Shown: positions 8,654 to 17,241, counted from the first letter of the stretch. The stretch: 64,000 bases of DNA from Methanothrix harundinacea (GCA_002506535.1 DAXT01000017.1:110560-174559); one strand, 5' to 3'. Made by a program: numbers and translations. Notes: generated from the sequence alone by a model not told the origin.

Positions 8654-9121
8654 TCACTCCTCTTCCTGGCCGGACCGGACGATCACCGCGGGACCCCGGC
8701 GCAGCTCCAACATCTCCTCCGGGGATAGGACGGCCCTTCCTGTGGCTATCAGCCTTCCGTCCTCGTCTACGATCAGCACCTCCTCCCCCGCCCTGATATC
8801 GGGATCGACGGAGACGACGTGCTTTGCGAAGGCGGTCCCGCCACGGGCGACGTAAGGGGCGACGTCGTTCATGACGACGACCCGCTGTCTTGGGGCAGGG
8901 AGAAAGTCGTAGAGGAGCTTCGCCCCTGATCCGCTCAAGGTGAGGAGGCCGTCTCTCGCCCTCACCGTCGCCGTCCTCTCGCCGTCCAGGTAAAGGTGCC
9001 TCAGCCTTCCGGTATTTGATAGCATGAAGGTGGTATCGTCCCCGAAAAGGGCGCGACCGCAGCCGCGGCCGAACTGGAGGTCGGCTATCATCCTCGCCCG
9101 TTTTAGCATCGGCTCCGACAC
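8654..9121 (-). CDS. PUA-domain RNA-binding protein
   Basis: The 155-residue protein has an N-terminal pre-PUA-like part (RARMIADLQFGRGCGRALFG) and a C-terminal PUA domain covering residues about 75-150 (APYVARGGTAFAKHVVSVD; VDEDGRLIATGRAVLSPEEM). This arrangement is known from archaeal proteins related to the RNA-binding tail of archaeosine/TGT and pseudouridine-synthase families, without a catalytic domain. It probably binds tRNA or rRNA. It is divergent from glyA, sharing a gap of about 125 bases. Confidence 0.8.
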   Translation of the reverse strand: MSEPMLKRARMIADLQFGRGCGRALFGDDTTFMLSNTGRLRHLYLDGERTATVRARDGLLTLSGSGAKLLYDFLPAPRQRVVVMNDVAPYVARGGTAFAKHVVSVDPDIRAGEEVLIVDEDGRLIATGRAVLSPEEMLELRRGPAVIVRSGQEEE

Positions 9122-9247
9122 TGGCCCTCCGGCTTAAAAAGGCTGCCGGAGCGGCTGCGGTTCGGGGTGGCTCCGCCCCAAATACCACCATAACCTATTT
9201 TGCCCCCGAAGCAATCCTCTCTCGAAGATCGTTTACCGGTGATTTGA

Positions 9248-10492
9248 TTGAGATTCCTGGATGATGCTGATCCCGAGATCGCCTCCGCTATAAATGACGA
9301 GCTGGAGCGACAGAGAAACGGCCTGGAGCTGATCGCCGCCGAGAACTTCACCAGTCCCGCGGTGATGGAGGCCTACAACAACGTGATGACGAACAAATAC
9401 GCAGAGGGCTACCCTGGCAAACGGTACTACGGCGGCTGCACCTTCGTTGATGTCGCCGAGAACCTGGCGAGGGACCGGTGCCGGGCTCTATTCGGCGCAG
9501 AGCACGTCAACGTCCAGCCCCACAGCGGCTCCCAGGCGAATATGGCCGTCTACCTCGCCCTCCTCAAGCCCCGGGATACCGTCATGGGGATGGCCCTCGA
9601 CCACGGCGGCCACCTCTCCCACGGAAGCCCCGTCAACTTCTCAGGCAAGATCTACAACGTCGTCCATTACGGCGTCAATAAGGAGACGGAGATGCTCGAT
9701 TACGGCGAGATCCTGGATATAGCCAAAAAGTGCTCTCCCAAGATGATCGTCACCGGCGCCTCGGCCTACCCCCGGACCATCGACTTCGCTGCCCTCCGGG
9801 AGGTCGCCGACGAGGTGGGAGCATACCTGATGGCAGACATCGCCCACATCGCGGGGCTCGTCGCCGCCGGCGTCCACCCCTCGCCGATACCCCACGCCGA
9901 CGTCGTCACCACTACCACCCACAAGACCCTGCGAGGACCGAGGGGCGGCGTCGTCATGTGCCGGCAGGATATCGCCCCCGCCATCGACAGGGCGGTCTTT
10001 CCGGGGGTCCAGGGCGGTCCCCTGATGCATGTCATCGCCGCAAAGGCCGTCGGGTTCAAGGAGGCATCGACCCCCCAGTTCAAGAGCTACCAGGAGCAGA
10101 TCGTCAAGAACTCCGCCGTCATCGCGAAGACCCTCCTCGATCAGAACTTCGAGCTCGTATCGGGGGGGACCGACAACCACCTGATGCTCGTAAAGCTCCT
10201 GAAGATGCCGTACTCAGGAAAAGACGCCGAGGCTGCCCTGGAGCGGGCGAGGATCACCCTCAACAAGAACACCATACCCTTCGATCCCACCTCCCCCTTC
10301 ATCACCAGCGGTATCAGGATAGGGACCCCGGCGGTCACCACCCGGGGGATGAAGGAGAAGGAGATGGTCCAGATAGCCAACATGATAGGATCGGTCCTCA
10401 GGAATATCGACGATGAGAACGTCATCGCCAGAGTAAGAGACGAGGTGGCCGAGCTTTGTCGCAGGTTCCCCCTCTATCCGGAACTGGGATGA
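9248..10492 (+). CDS. glyA: Serine hydroxymethyltransferase
   Basis: This PLP enzyme interconverts serine and glycine and loads a C1 unit on tetrahydrofolate (or a pterin in many methanogens). The 414 residues include the PLP-lysine segment VVTTTTHKTLRGPRGG and the substrate-site YGGC...HVNVQPHSGSQANM. The start is TTG 9248 (LRFLDDADPEIA), the first start matching the family N-terminus. It overlaps folD by an ATGA junction. The glyA-folD pairing argues that this organism, like Methanosarcina barkeri, uses folate for biosynthetic C1 units. Confidence 0.97.
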   Translation: MRFLDDADPEIASAINDELERQRNGLELIAAENFTSPAVMEAYNNVMTNKYAEGYPGKRYYGGCTFVDVAENLARDRCRALFGAEHVNVQPHSGSQANMAVYLALLKPRDTVMGMALDHGGHLSHGSPVNFSGKIYNVVHYGVNKETEMLDYGEILDIAKKCSPKMIVTGASAYPRTIDFAALREVADEVGAYLMADIAHIAGLVAAGVHPSPIPHADVVTTTTHKTLRGPRGGVVMCRQDIAPAIDRAVFPGVQGGPLMHVIAAKAVGFKEASTPQFKSYQEQIVKNSAVIAKTLLDQNFELVSGGTDNHLMLVKLLKMPYSGKDAEAALERARITLNKNTIPFDPTSPFITSGIRIGTPAVTTRGMKEKEMVQIANMIGSVLRNIDDENVIARVRDEVAELCRRFPLYPELG

Positions 10493-11340
10493 TCATAGAC
10501 GGCAAGGCCCTCGCCTCGGAGATGGAGGCGGAGACGATAGCCCGCGTCGAGAAGCTCGCCGCCCTCGGGAGGAGGCCCGGCCTTGCAACGATCATAGTAG
10601 GCGAGAACCCCGCCTCTGCGATGTACGTCAGGATCAAGCACTCCGCATGCGACCGGGTCGGAATAAGGTCCCAGAACGTCCTCCTTCCCGAGGATGCGAA
10701 GATCGATGAGATCCTCGATACTATAAGGGGCTTGAACGCGAGGGACGATGTAAACGGCATCCTCCTCCAGCTCCCCCTCCCCCGGGGGAAGGACCCCGCG
10801 CGTGCGATGGCGGCCATCGACCCCGCAAAGGACGTCGACGGCTTCCACCCCCTGAACATGGGCGCCCTGTTGGCCGGGGCGGAGAGGCTCGTCCCCTGTA
10901 CCCCGAAGGGGATCATCTGGGCCCTCGAGCGGCTCGGCGTCGAATTGGAGGGGAAGGAGGCGGTGATCGTCGGCCACAGCAACGTCGTCGGAAAGCCTCT
11001 CGCAGCGATGATGCTCAACAGGAACGCCACCGTCACCGTCTGCCACGTCTTTACGAAAGACCTGGCGGCCCACACCCGGAACGCCGAGGTCCTGGTGGTG
11101 GCGGCGGGGGTCCCCGGCCTCATCAGAGGAGATATGGTCCGGCCCGGAGCCTACGTCTTCGACGTCGGGATAAACCGGGTCGGCGACAAGACCGTCGGGG
11201 ACGTGGAGTTCGAAGAGGTCATGTTGGTGGCGGCGGCGGTCACCCCCGTTCCCGGAGGGGTGGGGCCCCTCACCGTCTCGATGCTGATGAGCCAGACGGC
11301 GGACGCCGCCGAGATCCAGATGAGCTCGGAAGAGAGATGA
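10489..11340 (+). CDS. folD: Methylene-THF dehydrogenase/methenyl-THF cyclohydrolase
   Basis: FolD oxidises 5,10-methylene-THF to methenyl-THF and hydrolyses it to 10-formyl-THF, feeding purine synthesis. The 283 residues show YVRIKHSACDRVGI (catalytic Lys), LLQLPLPRG, KDVDGFHPLNMG and the NADP-site VGHSNVVGKPLAAMM, with the end motif TPVPGGVGPLTVSMLM. The start at ATG 10489 overlaps the glyA stop as ATGA and matches the family N-terminus (IIDGKALASEM). Upstream in-frame codons lie inside glyA and are not used. Confidence 0.97.
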   Translation: MIIDGKALASEMEAETIARVEKLAALGRRPGLATIIVGENPASAMYVRIKHSACDRVGIRSQNVLLPEDAKIDEILDTIRGLNARDDVNGILLQLPLPRGKDPARAMAAIDPAKDVDGFHPLNMGALLAGAERLVPCTPKGIIWALERLGVELEGKEAVIVGHSNVVGKPLAAMMLNRNATVTVCHVFTKDLAAHTRNAEVLVVAAGVPGLIRGDMVRPGAYVFDVGINRVGDKTVGDVEFEEVMLVAAAVTPVPGGVGPLTVSMLMSQTADAAEIQMSSEER

Positions 11341-11366
11341 GAATAGGATGAGGGGAGGATCTCCGT

Positions 11367-11960
11367 ATGTCTCTGGTGGTGGCCTACTCCGGGAAGAAGA
11401 GGGCGATGATAGCCGGGGATAAAAGGAGGATCGCCTTCTTCGGGGAGGCGGGGGCTCTGGAGGAGGAGCTCTACGGCGGCAGGATCAGGACCGGCGAGGA
11501 TCTGCATAGGAGGGCAGAGGAGCTCGGCTCCGTCGTCGAGATAGCCGACGGCCACGAGAAGGTCTGGAAGAGGGGGGATCTCCTGGCAGGGGAGGTGACG
11601 GAGATCTCCATCGAGAGGCAGAGGCGCAGGAGGGTCTACGCCGTCCCCGGAGGGTATATCCTCGTCGAGATAGATGGCAAGAGAGCCGAGATCTCGAAGA
11701 GGGGTACGTCGACTCTGATCATCCTCGGCAACAGGTTCACAAGAGACCTCGCGTATAAGAGGCTCGGATCTGGAAAGCCGCCTGACGAATCTTCTATGAG
11801 GTCTCTATTCGAGGAGGCGGGGAGGGCGACCGCCTCCGTCAGCCCCGACTTCACCATCCTCACCTCCGACGGAGAGAAACCAGATCCGCAGGCGGCCCTC
11901 CTCAGGGCTCTGAAAGAGGACTGCCAGGAGGGAGGATGGGATCTCTGCGGTCTTCTGTGA
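11367..11960 (+). CDS. DUF2121 family protein (COG4029)
   Basis: The 197-residue protein begins MSLVVAYSGKKRAMIAGDKR and continues IAFFGEAGALEEELYGG, which I recognise as the start of DUF2121/COG4029, a family largely confined to methanogens. Its biochemical role is not established. No membrane segment is present. It follows folD by 26 bases, with GGGGAGG before its ATG, and overlaps mobA by 25 bases, so folD, this gene and mobA probably form one transcript. Confidence 0.85.
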   Translation: MSLVVAYSGKKRAMIAGDKRRIAFFGEAGALEEELYGGRIRTGEDLHRRAEELGSVVEIADGHEKVWKRGDLLAGEVTEISIERQRRRRVYAVPGGYILVEIDGKRAEISKRGTSTLIILGNRFTRDLAYKRLGSGKPPDESSMRSLFEEAGRATASVSPDFTILTSDGEKPDPQAALLRALKEDCQEGGWDLCGLL

Positions 11961-12625
11961 TCCTCGCCGGGGGCGCAGGAAGGAGGATCGGCTCCGAGAA
12001 GGCGTTCCTCGAATTTTTCGGCGTGACCATGATCGAGAGGACCGTCGAGGTCGTCGGCGAGGTGGCGGACGAGGTGGTGGTGGTGGCGAGGGACGCCGAT
12101 CAGGCCGAAAGGCTGAGGAAGGTCGTCCCCGAGGCGAGGGTCGTCGCCGACCCCGTCCGGGGCTTCGGCCCCGTGGCCGGGCTCGCCGCCGGGATGGAGG
12201 CTGCCGGGAGTGAATTCGTCCTGGCGGTAGGCTGCGACCTCCCCTTCCTGAATCCCGGGGTTGTGAACCTATTATTCGACCTCGCCGGAGGACACGACGC
12301 CGCCGTCCCCGCCCGGGAGGGGGGGCTGATCGAGCCGCTCCACGCCGTCTATCGGGCCGACCCCATGGCTCGGGCATGTCGGGAGGCTCTGGCCGCGGGG
12401 GAGCGGAGGATCCGGGGGCCCCTGGGAGCGCTTTCGGTCAGAAACGTACCCGTGGATATCCTCCGCCCCCTCGACCCGCAGCTATTGAGCCTCTATAACC
12501 TCAACACCGAAGAAGACCTCGCCGAGGCCCGCCGGATCGAGGAGGTCAGAGGTGGCGGCGGAGGACCAGGTAGACGACGTAGACGACCAGGGCAAAGATC
12601 AAAACCCCTGCGAGAAAGCCGATGA
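11936..12625 (+). CDS. mobA: Molybdenum cofactor guanylyltransferase
   Basis: MobA attaches GMP to molybdopterin to make MGD, needed by formate and formylmethanofuran dehydrogenases. The N-terminal nucleotide site ILAGGAGRRIGSEKAFLEF and VGCDLPFLNP are clear. The start is ATG 11936 directly after GGAGGGAGG. The normal fold ends near residue 205 (NLNTEEDLAEARRIEEV). The last 25 or so residues are Gly/Arg-rich (GRRRRRPGQRS) and lie antisense to a small membrane-protein gene, so they look like read-through into a convergent neighbour. Confidence 0.93.
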   Translation: MGSLRSSVILAGGAGRRIGSEKAFLEFFGVTMIERTVEVVGEVADEVVVVARDADQAERLRKVVPEARVVADPVRGFGPVAGLAAGMEAAGSEFVLAVGCDLPFLNPGVVNLLFDLAGGHDAAVPAREGGLIEPLHAVYRADPMARACREALAAGERRIRGPLGALSVRNVPVDILRPLDPQLLSLYNLNTEEDLAEARRIEEVRGGGGGPGRRRRRPGQRSKPLRESR

Positions 12626-12728
12626 CGTTCCAGAGGAGGACGGCGGCTATGAAGGCCAGGACGAGGAGGAGGGCGTTCTTTGCAAGGGAGCCGCTCCCCC
12701 CGGCCCGGACCGGAATCTGAATGCTCAT
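12546..12728 (-). CDS. Tandem small two-helix membrane protein, copy 3
   Basis: The 60-residue product has a short basic N-terminus and two hydrophobic helices: NALLLVLAFIAAVLLWN, then IGFLAGVLIFALVVYVVYLV, ending RRHL. It shares the core W-N, (I/F)-G-x-x-L and V-V-Y-x-V-Y with the two genes upstream. Its 3' end overlaps the 3' end of mobA head-on by 80 bases. No known family comes to mind. The two helices with a polar WN turn suggest a small membrane-domain or partner-binding protein. Confidence 0.7.
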   Translation of the reverse strand: MSIQIPVRAGGSGSLAKNALLLVLAFIAAVLLWNVIGFLAGVLIFALVVYVVYLVLRRHL

Positions 12729-12796
12729 GGATCAAAATCGGTCATTTTAGATGATAACGGTTTCTCTTTTCATACCTCTATCGGCCCTCTGCCGTC

Positions 12797-13039
12797 TCAG
12801 GTCCAGCTCTGGAGGAGGCGGTATACGAGGTAGACGACGACGGCGAAGAGGGCGACCCTCAAGATCACCCCGATGAAGTTCCAGAGGAGGGCGACGATCA
12901 CCACCGCCACCACCAGAAGTATGATATTCTGCTCGCGGCTGCGGATCCTCCCCGACCTTCCCAGCATTCTGCATCTCATGGCCGGGGGGTGGGCTCTGCC
13001 TTCTGATAACCCTTTCCGTCCGACCTTCTTCAAGATCAT
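12797..13039 (-). CDS. Tandem small two-helix membrane protein, copy 2
   Basis: The 80-residue reading has the same C-terminal architecture: NIILLVVAVVIVALLWN, then FIGVILRVALFAVVVYLVYR and LLQSWT. The long basic N-terminus may be an over-extension: ATG 13039 overlaps the stop of the upstream copy as ATGA, which supports coupling, but internal Met codons (MRCRMLGRSG) could be used. It is clearly paralogous to the flanking copies. Confidence 0.7.
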   Translation of the reverse strand: MILKKVGRKGLSEGRAHPPAMRCRMLGRSGRIRSREQNIILLVVAVVIVALLWNFIGVILRVALFAVVVYLVYRLLQSWT

Positions 13040-13275
13040 GATCGAGATCTCACGCCGAGATAGACGACGTAGGCGATGACGAACAGGAGCATGAACTTGG
13101 AGAGGAACCAGAAGGTGTTCCAGAAGACGATGACGAAGAGGAGGGCGAGGAAGAGGAGGCCCGCGGTCTTCTCCCGGTTCACATCCCCCACCCCCGGCGG
13201 CGGTGGGGCCTTAGATGCGCGCTTTCCCTTCTCCTGCTTCTCTTCCTTCACTCCCCTCTCTCCCTTCTCTTTCAT
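13036..13275 (-). CDS. Tandem small two-helix membrane protein, copy 1
   Basis: The 79-residue protein has a charged Lys/Glu-rich N-terminal half (EKGERGVKEEKQEKGKRASK) with a Pro-rich spacer, then two helices: KTAGLLFLALLFVIVFWN and FLSKFMLLFVIAYVVYLG. The W-N turn and V-V-Y-L end match the two downstream copies. It is the first of three genes read on the minus strand, divergent from tyrS. The different soluble N-termini on a constant membrane part suggest diversification after duplication. Confidence 0.7.
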   Translation of the reverse strand: MKEKGERGVKEEKQEKGKRASKAPPPPGVGDVNREKTAGLLFLALLFVIVFWNTFWFLSKFMLLFVIAYVVYLGVRSRS

Positions 13276-13425
13276 GATCTACCCGTCGCCTCTGGTCGGC
13301 AATAATCCTTCCGCCGGATGGAAACCACCCTACGGCAGCTCCCCGGCCCCCCGCAGAACCCCTCTCGCCTAAAGGAACCAAAAGCGTTATACATCCCCTC
13401 TCCTCTGGGGGGGTGGTGATATCTA

Positions 13426-14379
13426 TTGGATAGGCTTGAGCTGGTGGTCAGGAACGCAGAGGAGGTCGTCACCCTCGACGAGCTGAAGGCGTTGATGGAG
13501 TCGAAGGAGAGGCCGAGGGCTTACGTCGGGTACGAGCCGAGCGGGAAGGTCCACATGGGCCACATGCTCACGGCGAACAAGCTCATCGACCTCCAGGCGG
13601 CGGGCTTTCAGGTCGTCGTCCTCCTCGCGGACCTTCACGCCTATCTCAACGAGAAGGGGACCCTCGAAGAGGTGAGGGCGACGGCCGACTACAACCGCGA
13701 CTGCTTCATCGCCCTGGGCCTCGACCCGAAAGAGACGGAGTTCGTCTACGGGACCGACTACCAGCTCGAGCCTGAGTACGTCAAGAACGTCCTGAAGATG
13801 GCGAGGAACACCACCCTCAACCGTGCCCGCCGGTCGATGGACGAGGTGGGTCGGAATATGGACAACCCTCACGTATCCCAGATGATCTACCCCCTGATGC
13901 AGGCGGTGGACATCGCGGCCCTCAGAGTCGATCTGGCCGTCGGGGGGATCGACCAGAGGAAGATCCACATGCTGGCAAGAGAAGAGATGCCGAAGCTGGG
14001 GATGCTCCCGCCGGTCTGCCTGCACACCCCCATCATCTCCGGCCTCAACGGCGGGAAGATGTCCTCCTCGAAGGGAAACTACATCTCCGTCGACGACTCC
14101 GCCGAGGACCTGGATAAGAAGATAATGTCCGCCTACTGCCCCGCCAAAGATATAGAAGGAAACCCCGTCACCGAGCTCTTCAAGTACCACATCCTCCCCC
14201 GCCTGGGGGCGGTCACCATAAGGCGGCCCGAGAAGTTCGGAGGCGACGTCACCTACGATAAGTACGAGGCCCTGGAGGCGGACTACCTCGCCGGGAAGAT
14301 GCACCCCCTCGACCTCAAGAAGAGCGCCGTGGAGCATCTCAACGCCATACTGGAGCCGGTGAGGGAGAAGATGGGGTGA
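13426..14379 (+). CDS. tyrS: Tyrosyl-tRNA synthetase
   Basis: This class I synthetase charges tRNA-Tyr. The 317-residue archaeal form has HIGH-type HMGHM, preceded by YVGYEPSGKV (Tyr-binding), and the KMSKS-type loop GGKMSSSKGN. The helical anticodon-binding part is at the C-terminus. The start is TTG 13426 behind GGGGGGTGGTGA; the protein then begins DRLELVVRNAEEVVT as in relatives. Single gene, no leader regulation seen. Confidence 0.97.
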   Translation: MDRLELVVRNAEEVVTLDELKALMESKERPRAYVGYEPSGKVHMGHMLTANKLIDLQAAGFQVVVLLADLHAYLNEKGTLEEVRATADYNRDCFIALGLDPKETEFVYGTDYQLEPEYVKNVLKMARNTTLNRARRSMDEVGRNMDNPHVSQMIYPLMQAVDIAALRVDLAVGGIDQRKIHMLAREEMPKLGMLPPVCLHTPIISGLNGGKMSSSKGNYISVDDSAEDLDKKIMSAYCPAKDIEGNPVTELFKYHILPRLGAVTIRRPEKFGGDVTYDKYEALEADYLAGKMHPLDLKKSAVEHLNAILEPVREKMG

Positions 14380-14409
14380 GTAGAGGGGGGCTTTTCGGAT
14401 CAGGCTGTT

Positions 14410-14498
14410 TTGACGACTCCTAAGAGAAAGGTGCTTTAAGTCAAGATGTAGAACTGAAGGGCATATCAAAGCAAGCAGCCTTTAGGAAGCAGGAATAA
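14410..14498 (+). pseudogene. Remnant of a hicA toxin gene
   Basis: Just before hicB, one frame reads TTPKRKVL (14413-14436). After a shift, another frame reads LSQDVELKG-ISKQAAFRKQE to a TAA at 14496-14498, which overlaps the hicB ATG. This parallels the C-terminal half of HicA (T-P-K-R...L-V..H....L-K-x-G-T-L..I-L-K-Q-A-G). The N-terminal half with the RNA-binding core is absent, so the toxin is inactivated. Confidence 0.6.
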
Positions 14499-14719
14499 TG
14501 ACCCGAGCCAGATATGCGATCATCATCGAGAAGGGCGAAAGAAATTACTCTGCTTACTGCCCGGACCTTCCCGGCGTGGTCGCAGCCGGCGAGACCGAAG
14601 AGGAGACGGCGGAGCTGATGAGAGAAGCGATCGAGCTCCATCTTGAAGGCCTGAAAGAAGACAACCTTCCCATACCGGAGCCGACCACCACCGCGAGATG
14701 CGTCGAAATTTCTGTCTGA
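14498..14719 (+). CDS. hicB: HicB-family antitoxin, orphan
   Basis: The 73-residue protein has the short partial-RNaseH-like HicB fold: YAIIIEKGERNYSAYCPDLP, GVVAAGETEEETAELMREAI, then ELHLEGLKEDNLPIPEP. The C-terminal DNA-binding extension found in longer HicB is absent. In intact modules it neutralises the mRNA-cleaving HicA; here only a broken hicA precedes it. It may act as a stand-alone anti-toxin or may be drifting. Confidence 0.85.
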   Translation: MTRARYAIIIEKGERNYSAYCPDLPGVVAAGETEEETAELMREAIELHLEGLKEDNLPIPEPTTTARCVEISV

Positions 14720-14729
14720 GACGACTTGC

Positions 14730-15581
14730 TCACATCACGCCCCGATAGAACGCGAGCCTCCTCGCATACGGCCGGAAGATCCCGAGCAAATTCTCCTCCT
14801 CCTCGCCGGAGAGCGGCTCCACCTCCCGCCCCATCCGGGCGAGGAGGCGTACCTCTTCGGGGGTTGAGCAGCCGACGATGATGACGGATACCTCCTGAGT
14901 TAAAGCGTACCGGAGGAGGAGGTCGGGGCCGACCCCGGCCTGTGGGTTGAGGTAGGAGGAGCCGCCCAGGACCTTCATCCCGATGACGGCTATGCCGCGC
15001 TCCTTCGCCGCCGGAAGGGTCCCGTCGAGAAACCCGCCGATGACCCCCTCCAGCGGGTTCACCGGTATGAGGACGGAGTCGACGGGCCAGCGCTCGATGG
15101 CATAGTTGACGATGGCTGGGTCGTGGTGGCCGGTGACCCCGATTAACTTTGTCTGCCCCGTCTCCTTCGCATCATTGAAGGCCTCGAGGGCCCCGCCCGG
15201 CCCCTCGATCTCCCGCAGGTCCTGGCGGGTCCTGACGTCGTGGATCTGCCAGAGGTCGATGGCCTCGAGGCCGAGGGTGCCGAGGGTCCGGTCCAGGTCG
15301 GCCCGCGCGCCCCTGGCGGTCCGGGCCGCCGATTTGCTCGTCTGGAAGATGCGGTCCCGAAGCTCGGGGTGGGTCCGCCAGAAGGTGCCGTAGTAGCCTT
15401 CGCTTCCCGAGTAGGCGGGGGCTGTGTCGAAGTAGCCGATCCCCTCAGCCGCGGCCTCCTCGATTACGGCAGCCGCCCTCGCCTCCTCGCCGTAGGTCCG
15501 AAGGACCCCCTCGCCACCCAGCCCTACCATCGTCACCTCCCGGCCGGTCTTTCCGAAGGGCCTGGTCTTCATCTCCGCCAT
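14730..15581 (-). CDS. Aldo/keto reductase
   Basis: The 283-residue AKR-superfamily protein probably reduces carbonyl compounds with NADPH. Family features are TRPFGKTGREVTMVGLGG, the catalytic-Asp/Tyr segment GIGYFDTAPAYSGSEG, QTSKS (Lys) and WQIHDV (His). The NADP-binding end VIIVGCSTPEEV is present. It is closest in style to the short archaeal/bacterial AKR group related to YccK/Tas. Substrate unknown. It stands alone, convergent with hicB. Confidence 0.9.
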   Translation of the reverse strand: MAEMKTRPFGKTGREVTMVGLGGEGVLRTYGEEARAAAVIEEAAAEGIGYFDTAPAYSGSEGYYGTFWRTHPELRDRIFQTSKSAARTARGARADLDRTLGTLGLEAIDLWQIHDVRTRQDLREIEGPGGALEAFNDAKETGQTKLIGVTGHHDPAIVNYAIERWPVDSVLIPVNPLEGVIGGFLDGTLPAAKERGIAVIGMKVLGGSSYLNPQAGVGPDLLLRYALTQEVSVIIVGCSTPEEVRLLARMGREVEPLSGEEEENLLGIFRPYARRLAFYRGVM

Positions 15582-15737
15582 ATCCGCCGCCTCCTCAAGC
15601 CTTAAGCCTTAGACCTCAAAACTCAACCTGCTCATTTCCAGGCCCTTCAGCCTCGACGGGCCAAACCCCGCCCGTCCTTCCTCCTCCGTCGGGCGATCTG
15701 GGGTTCTCTTTGGGCCCAAGAGCCCGCCCCGGACGGC

Positions 15738-16037
15738 TCAGCTCTCCTTCTCGCCCCTCACCATCACCCTTCCGGCGGTGATGTCGGCGGGGAGGGGGAA
15801 GTAGTTGGAGAGGTTCTCCTTAACCCACTCCGAGGCGATGTTGTTCGACTCCTCGGCCCCGCCCTCGGTCTCGAAGAAGTTTATGAAGGCGACGAGGCCG
15901 TCGCCGCAGTCCACCCCGTAGTACTTGACGAAGCCGGGGATCTCCCGGACCTTGGGCAGAAACCTGTCCTCTACGAGCCTCATCACCTCGCCGACGTGCT
16001 CTTCGTCGGTCTTGTAGCGCCTTATGCTCAGATACAT
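15738..16037 (-). CDS. ABM-type dimeric alpha/beta barrel protein
   Basis: The 99-residue protein begins MYLSIRRYKTDEEH and ends GRVMVRGEKES. The pattern of a short beta strand, a helix with VEDRFLPKVREIPGF, then YYGVDCGDGLVAFINFFET fits the antibiotic-biosynthesis-monooxygenase/stress-responsive barrel fold. I place the start at ATG 16037 because GGAGGAA lies directly in front; a longer TTG reading would start inside that ribosome site. The ligand is unknown. Confidence 0.7.
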   Translation of the reverse strand: MYLSIRRYKTDEEHVGEVMRLVEDRFLPKVREIPGFVKYYGVDCGDGLVAFINFFETEGGAEESNNIASEWVKENLSNYFPLPADITAGRVMVRGEKES

Positions 16038-16209
16038 TTCTTCCTCCAACCAGGTTCATGGACCGCCTCCGATAATAACCTTATCCGGATATCCCGGACC
16101 GGGGGCGGTCTGGGGGGCCCTTCTTACAGACCTCTCAAGCCCCAAGCCAGGCCCTCCTTGGGCCGTTCTTGGGGCCTTATTGTGGCTTTTCCGGCCCTTC
16201 TCGGCGGGG

Positions 16210-17241
16210 TCACCTCCCGGAGAGGACCATCTCCGCCGTCCTGCGGGGGGTGTGCTTCGCCGGGGGGGCGTACCCCATCCTGATGAGGATCTGGGGATAT
16301 TCGACGCCGAGGATCTCGACCATCCTCTTTCGAAGCTGCGCGATCGCCACCGGCTGGCTGAAGAGGTCGAACCTGACCCCGAGCTTCGTCGCCGTCAGAA
16401 AGAGCCGCTCAAACCTCATCCCCGCCTCGACCCAGGTCCCTTTGTCCTCGGCGTCTGTGGAAAGGATCCCGACGGCCGGGGAGGCCCTCATCAGTCCCAT
16501 CTCCTTATTCGCCCTGGAGGATGAGGTGTCGAAGGTCCCGAAGACGAACTTGCCGAAGTAGGACTCGAAGTCCGAGTAGCCGAAGGCGTAGCCGGGAAGG
16601 CCGTCCCAGGCGTCCTCGTCGTTCGCCCTGATCCACCGGGCCAGGTCCTTTCGGAAGGCCTTGTTCCCGAGCTGGATCCTGTGGGACTCTCCCAGGACCT
16701 CGGCCATCGCCGCCCTCTCCGCCGGGTCGGTGAGGACGTCGAGGCGGAAGCCCCCGTCTCCGACGGCCTTTTTCATCTCCTCGATCTTCTCGGCCTCGAT
16801 CGGCCGGTCGTCGTAGGCCCCCCGGTTGGTGTGCCTTTCTGTGATCTCGTCGAAGAGGTATGGCGGAAACTGCGGCGATGCCGCGCCCTCCCCATCGAAG
16901 CTGATCGCGGCTATCGTCTCGGCGTCGATCCCCTCTGGGAACTTCTCGACCTGGTATGCCATACCGAAGTGCTCGGCGGCGACGAGGAGGTTTGTGAGGG
17001 CGCACCCCAGGCTCATGTACATCGTCCTGTTCGTCGGCTCGACGTCGGGGAGGGTCCGGCCGAAGTCGGCCTTTACGGTGACCTCGCTTCCGTCTACGGC
17101 GAGCTTCCAGGGCTGGTTGTTCGGCCCCGAGGGGGCCAGGACCGCGTAATTTAAAAGGAACTTCAGCTTCTCGTCGATCTTTCCCGATGCCGGATAATCC
17201 CCGGCGTCGACGTTCCAGGCGATAAGGTTCTTCTCTGCCAT
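16210..17241 (-). CDS. Acg-like nitroreductase family protein
   Basis: The 343-residue protein has two nitroreductase-like halves: NYAVLAPSGPNNQPWKLAV near the N-terminus and RHTNRGAYDDRPI at the centre, the latter typical of the Acg (Rv2032) group, in which the second half forms a lid over the FMN pocket. Acg proteins bind FMN and are thought to store or sequester flavin rather than reduce substrates. The start ATG 17241 (MAEKNLIAW) is clear. It is monocistronic. Confidence 0.8.
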   Translation of the reverse strand: MAEKNLIAWNVDAGDYPASGKIDEKLKFLLNYAVLAPSGPNNQPWKLAVDGSEVTVKADFGRTLPDVEPTNRTMYMSLGCALTNLLVAAEHFGMAYQVEKFPEGIDAETIAAISFDGEGAASPQFPPYLFDEITERHTNRGAYDDRPIEAEKIEEMKKAVGDGGFRLDVLTDPAERAAMAEVLGESHRIQLGNKAFRKDLARWIRANDEDAWDGLPGYAFGYSDFESYFGKFVFGTFDTSSSRANKEMGLMRASPAVGILSTDAEDKGTWVEAGMRFERLFLTATKLGVRFDLFSQPVAIAQLRKRMVEILGVEYPQILIRMGYAPPAKHTPRRTAEMVLSGR

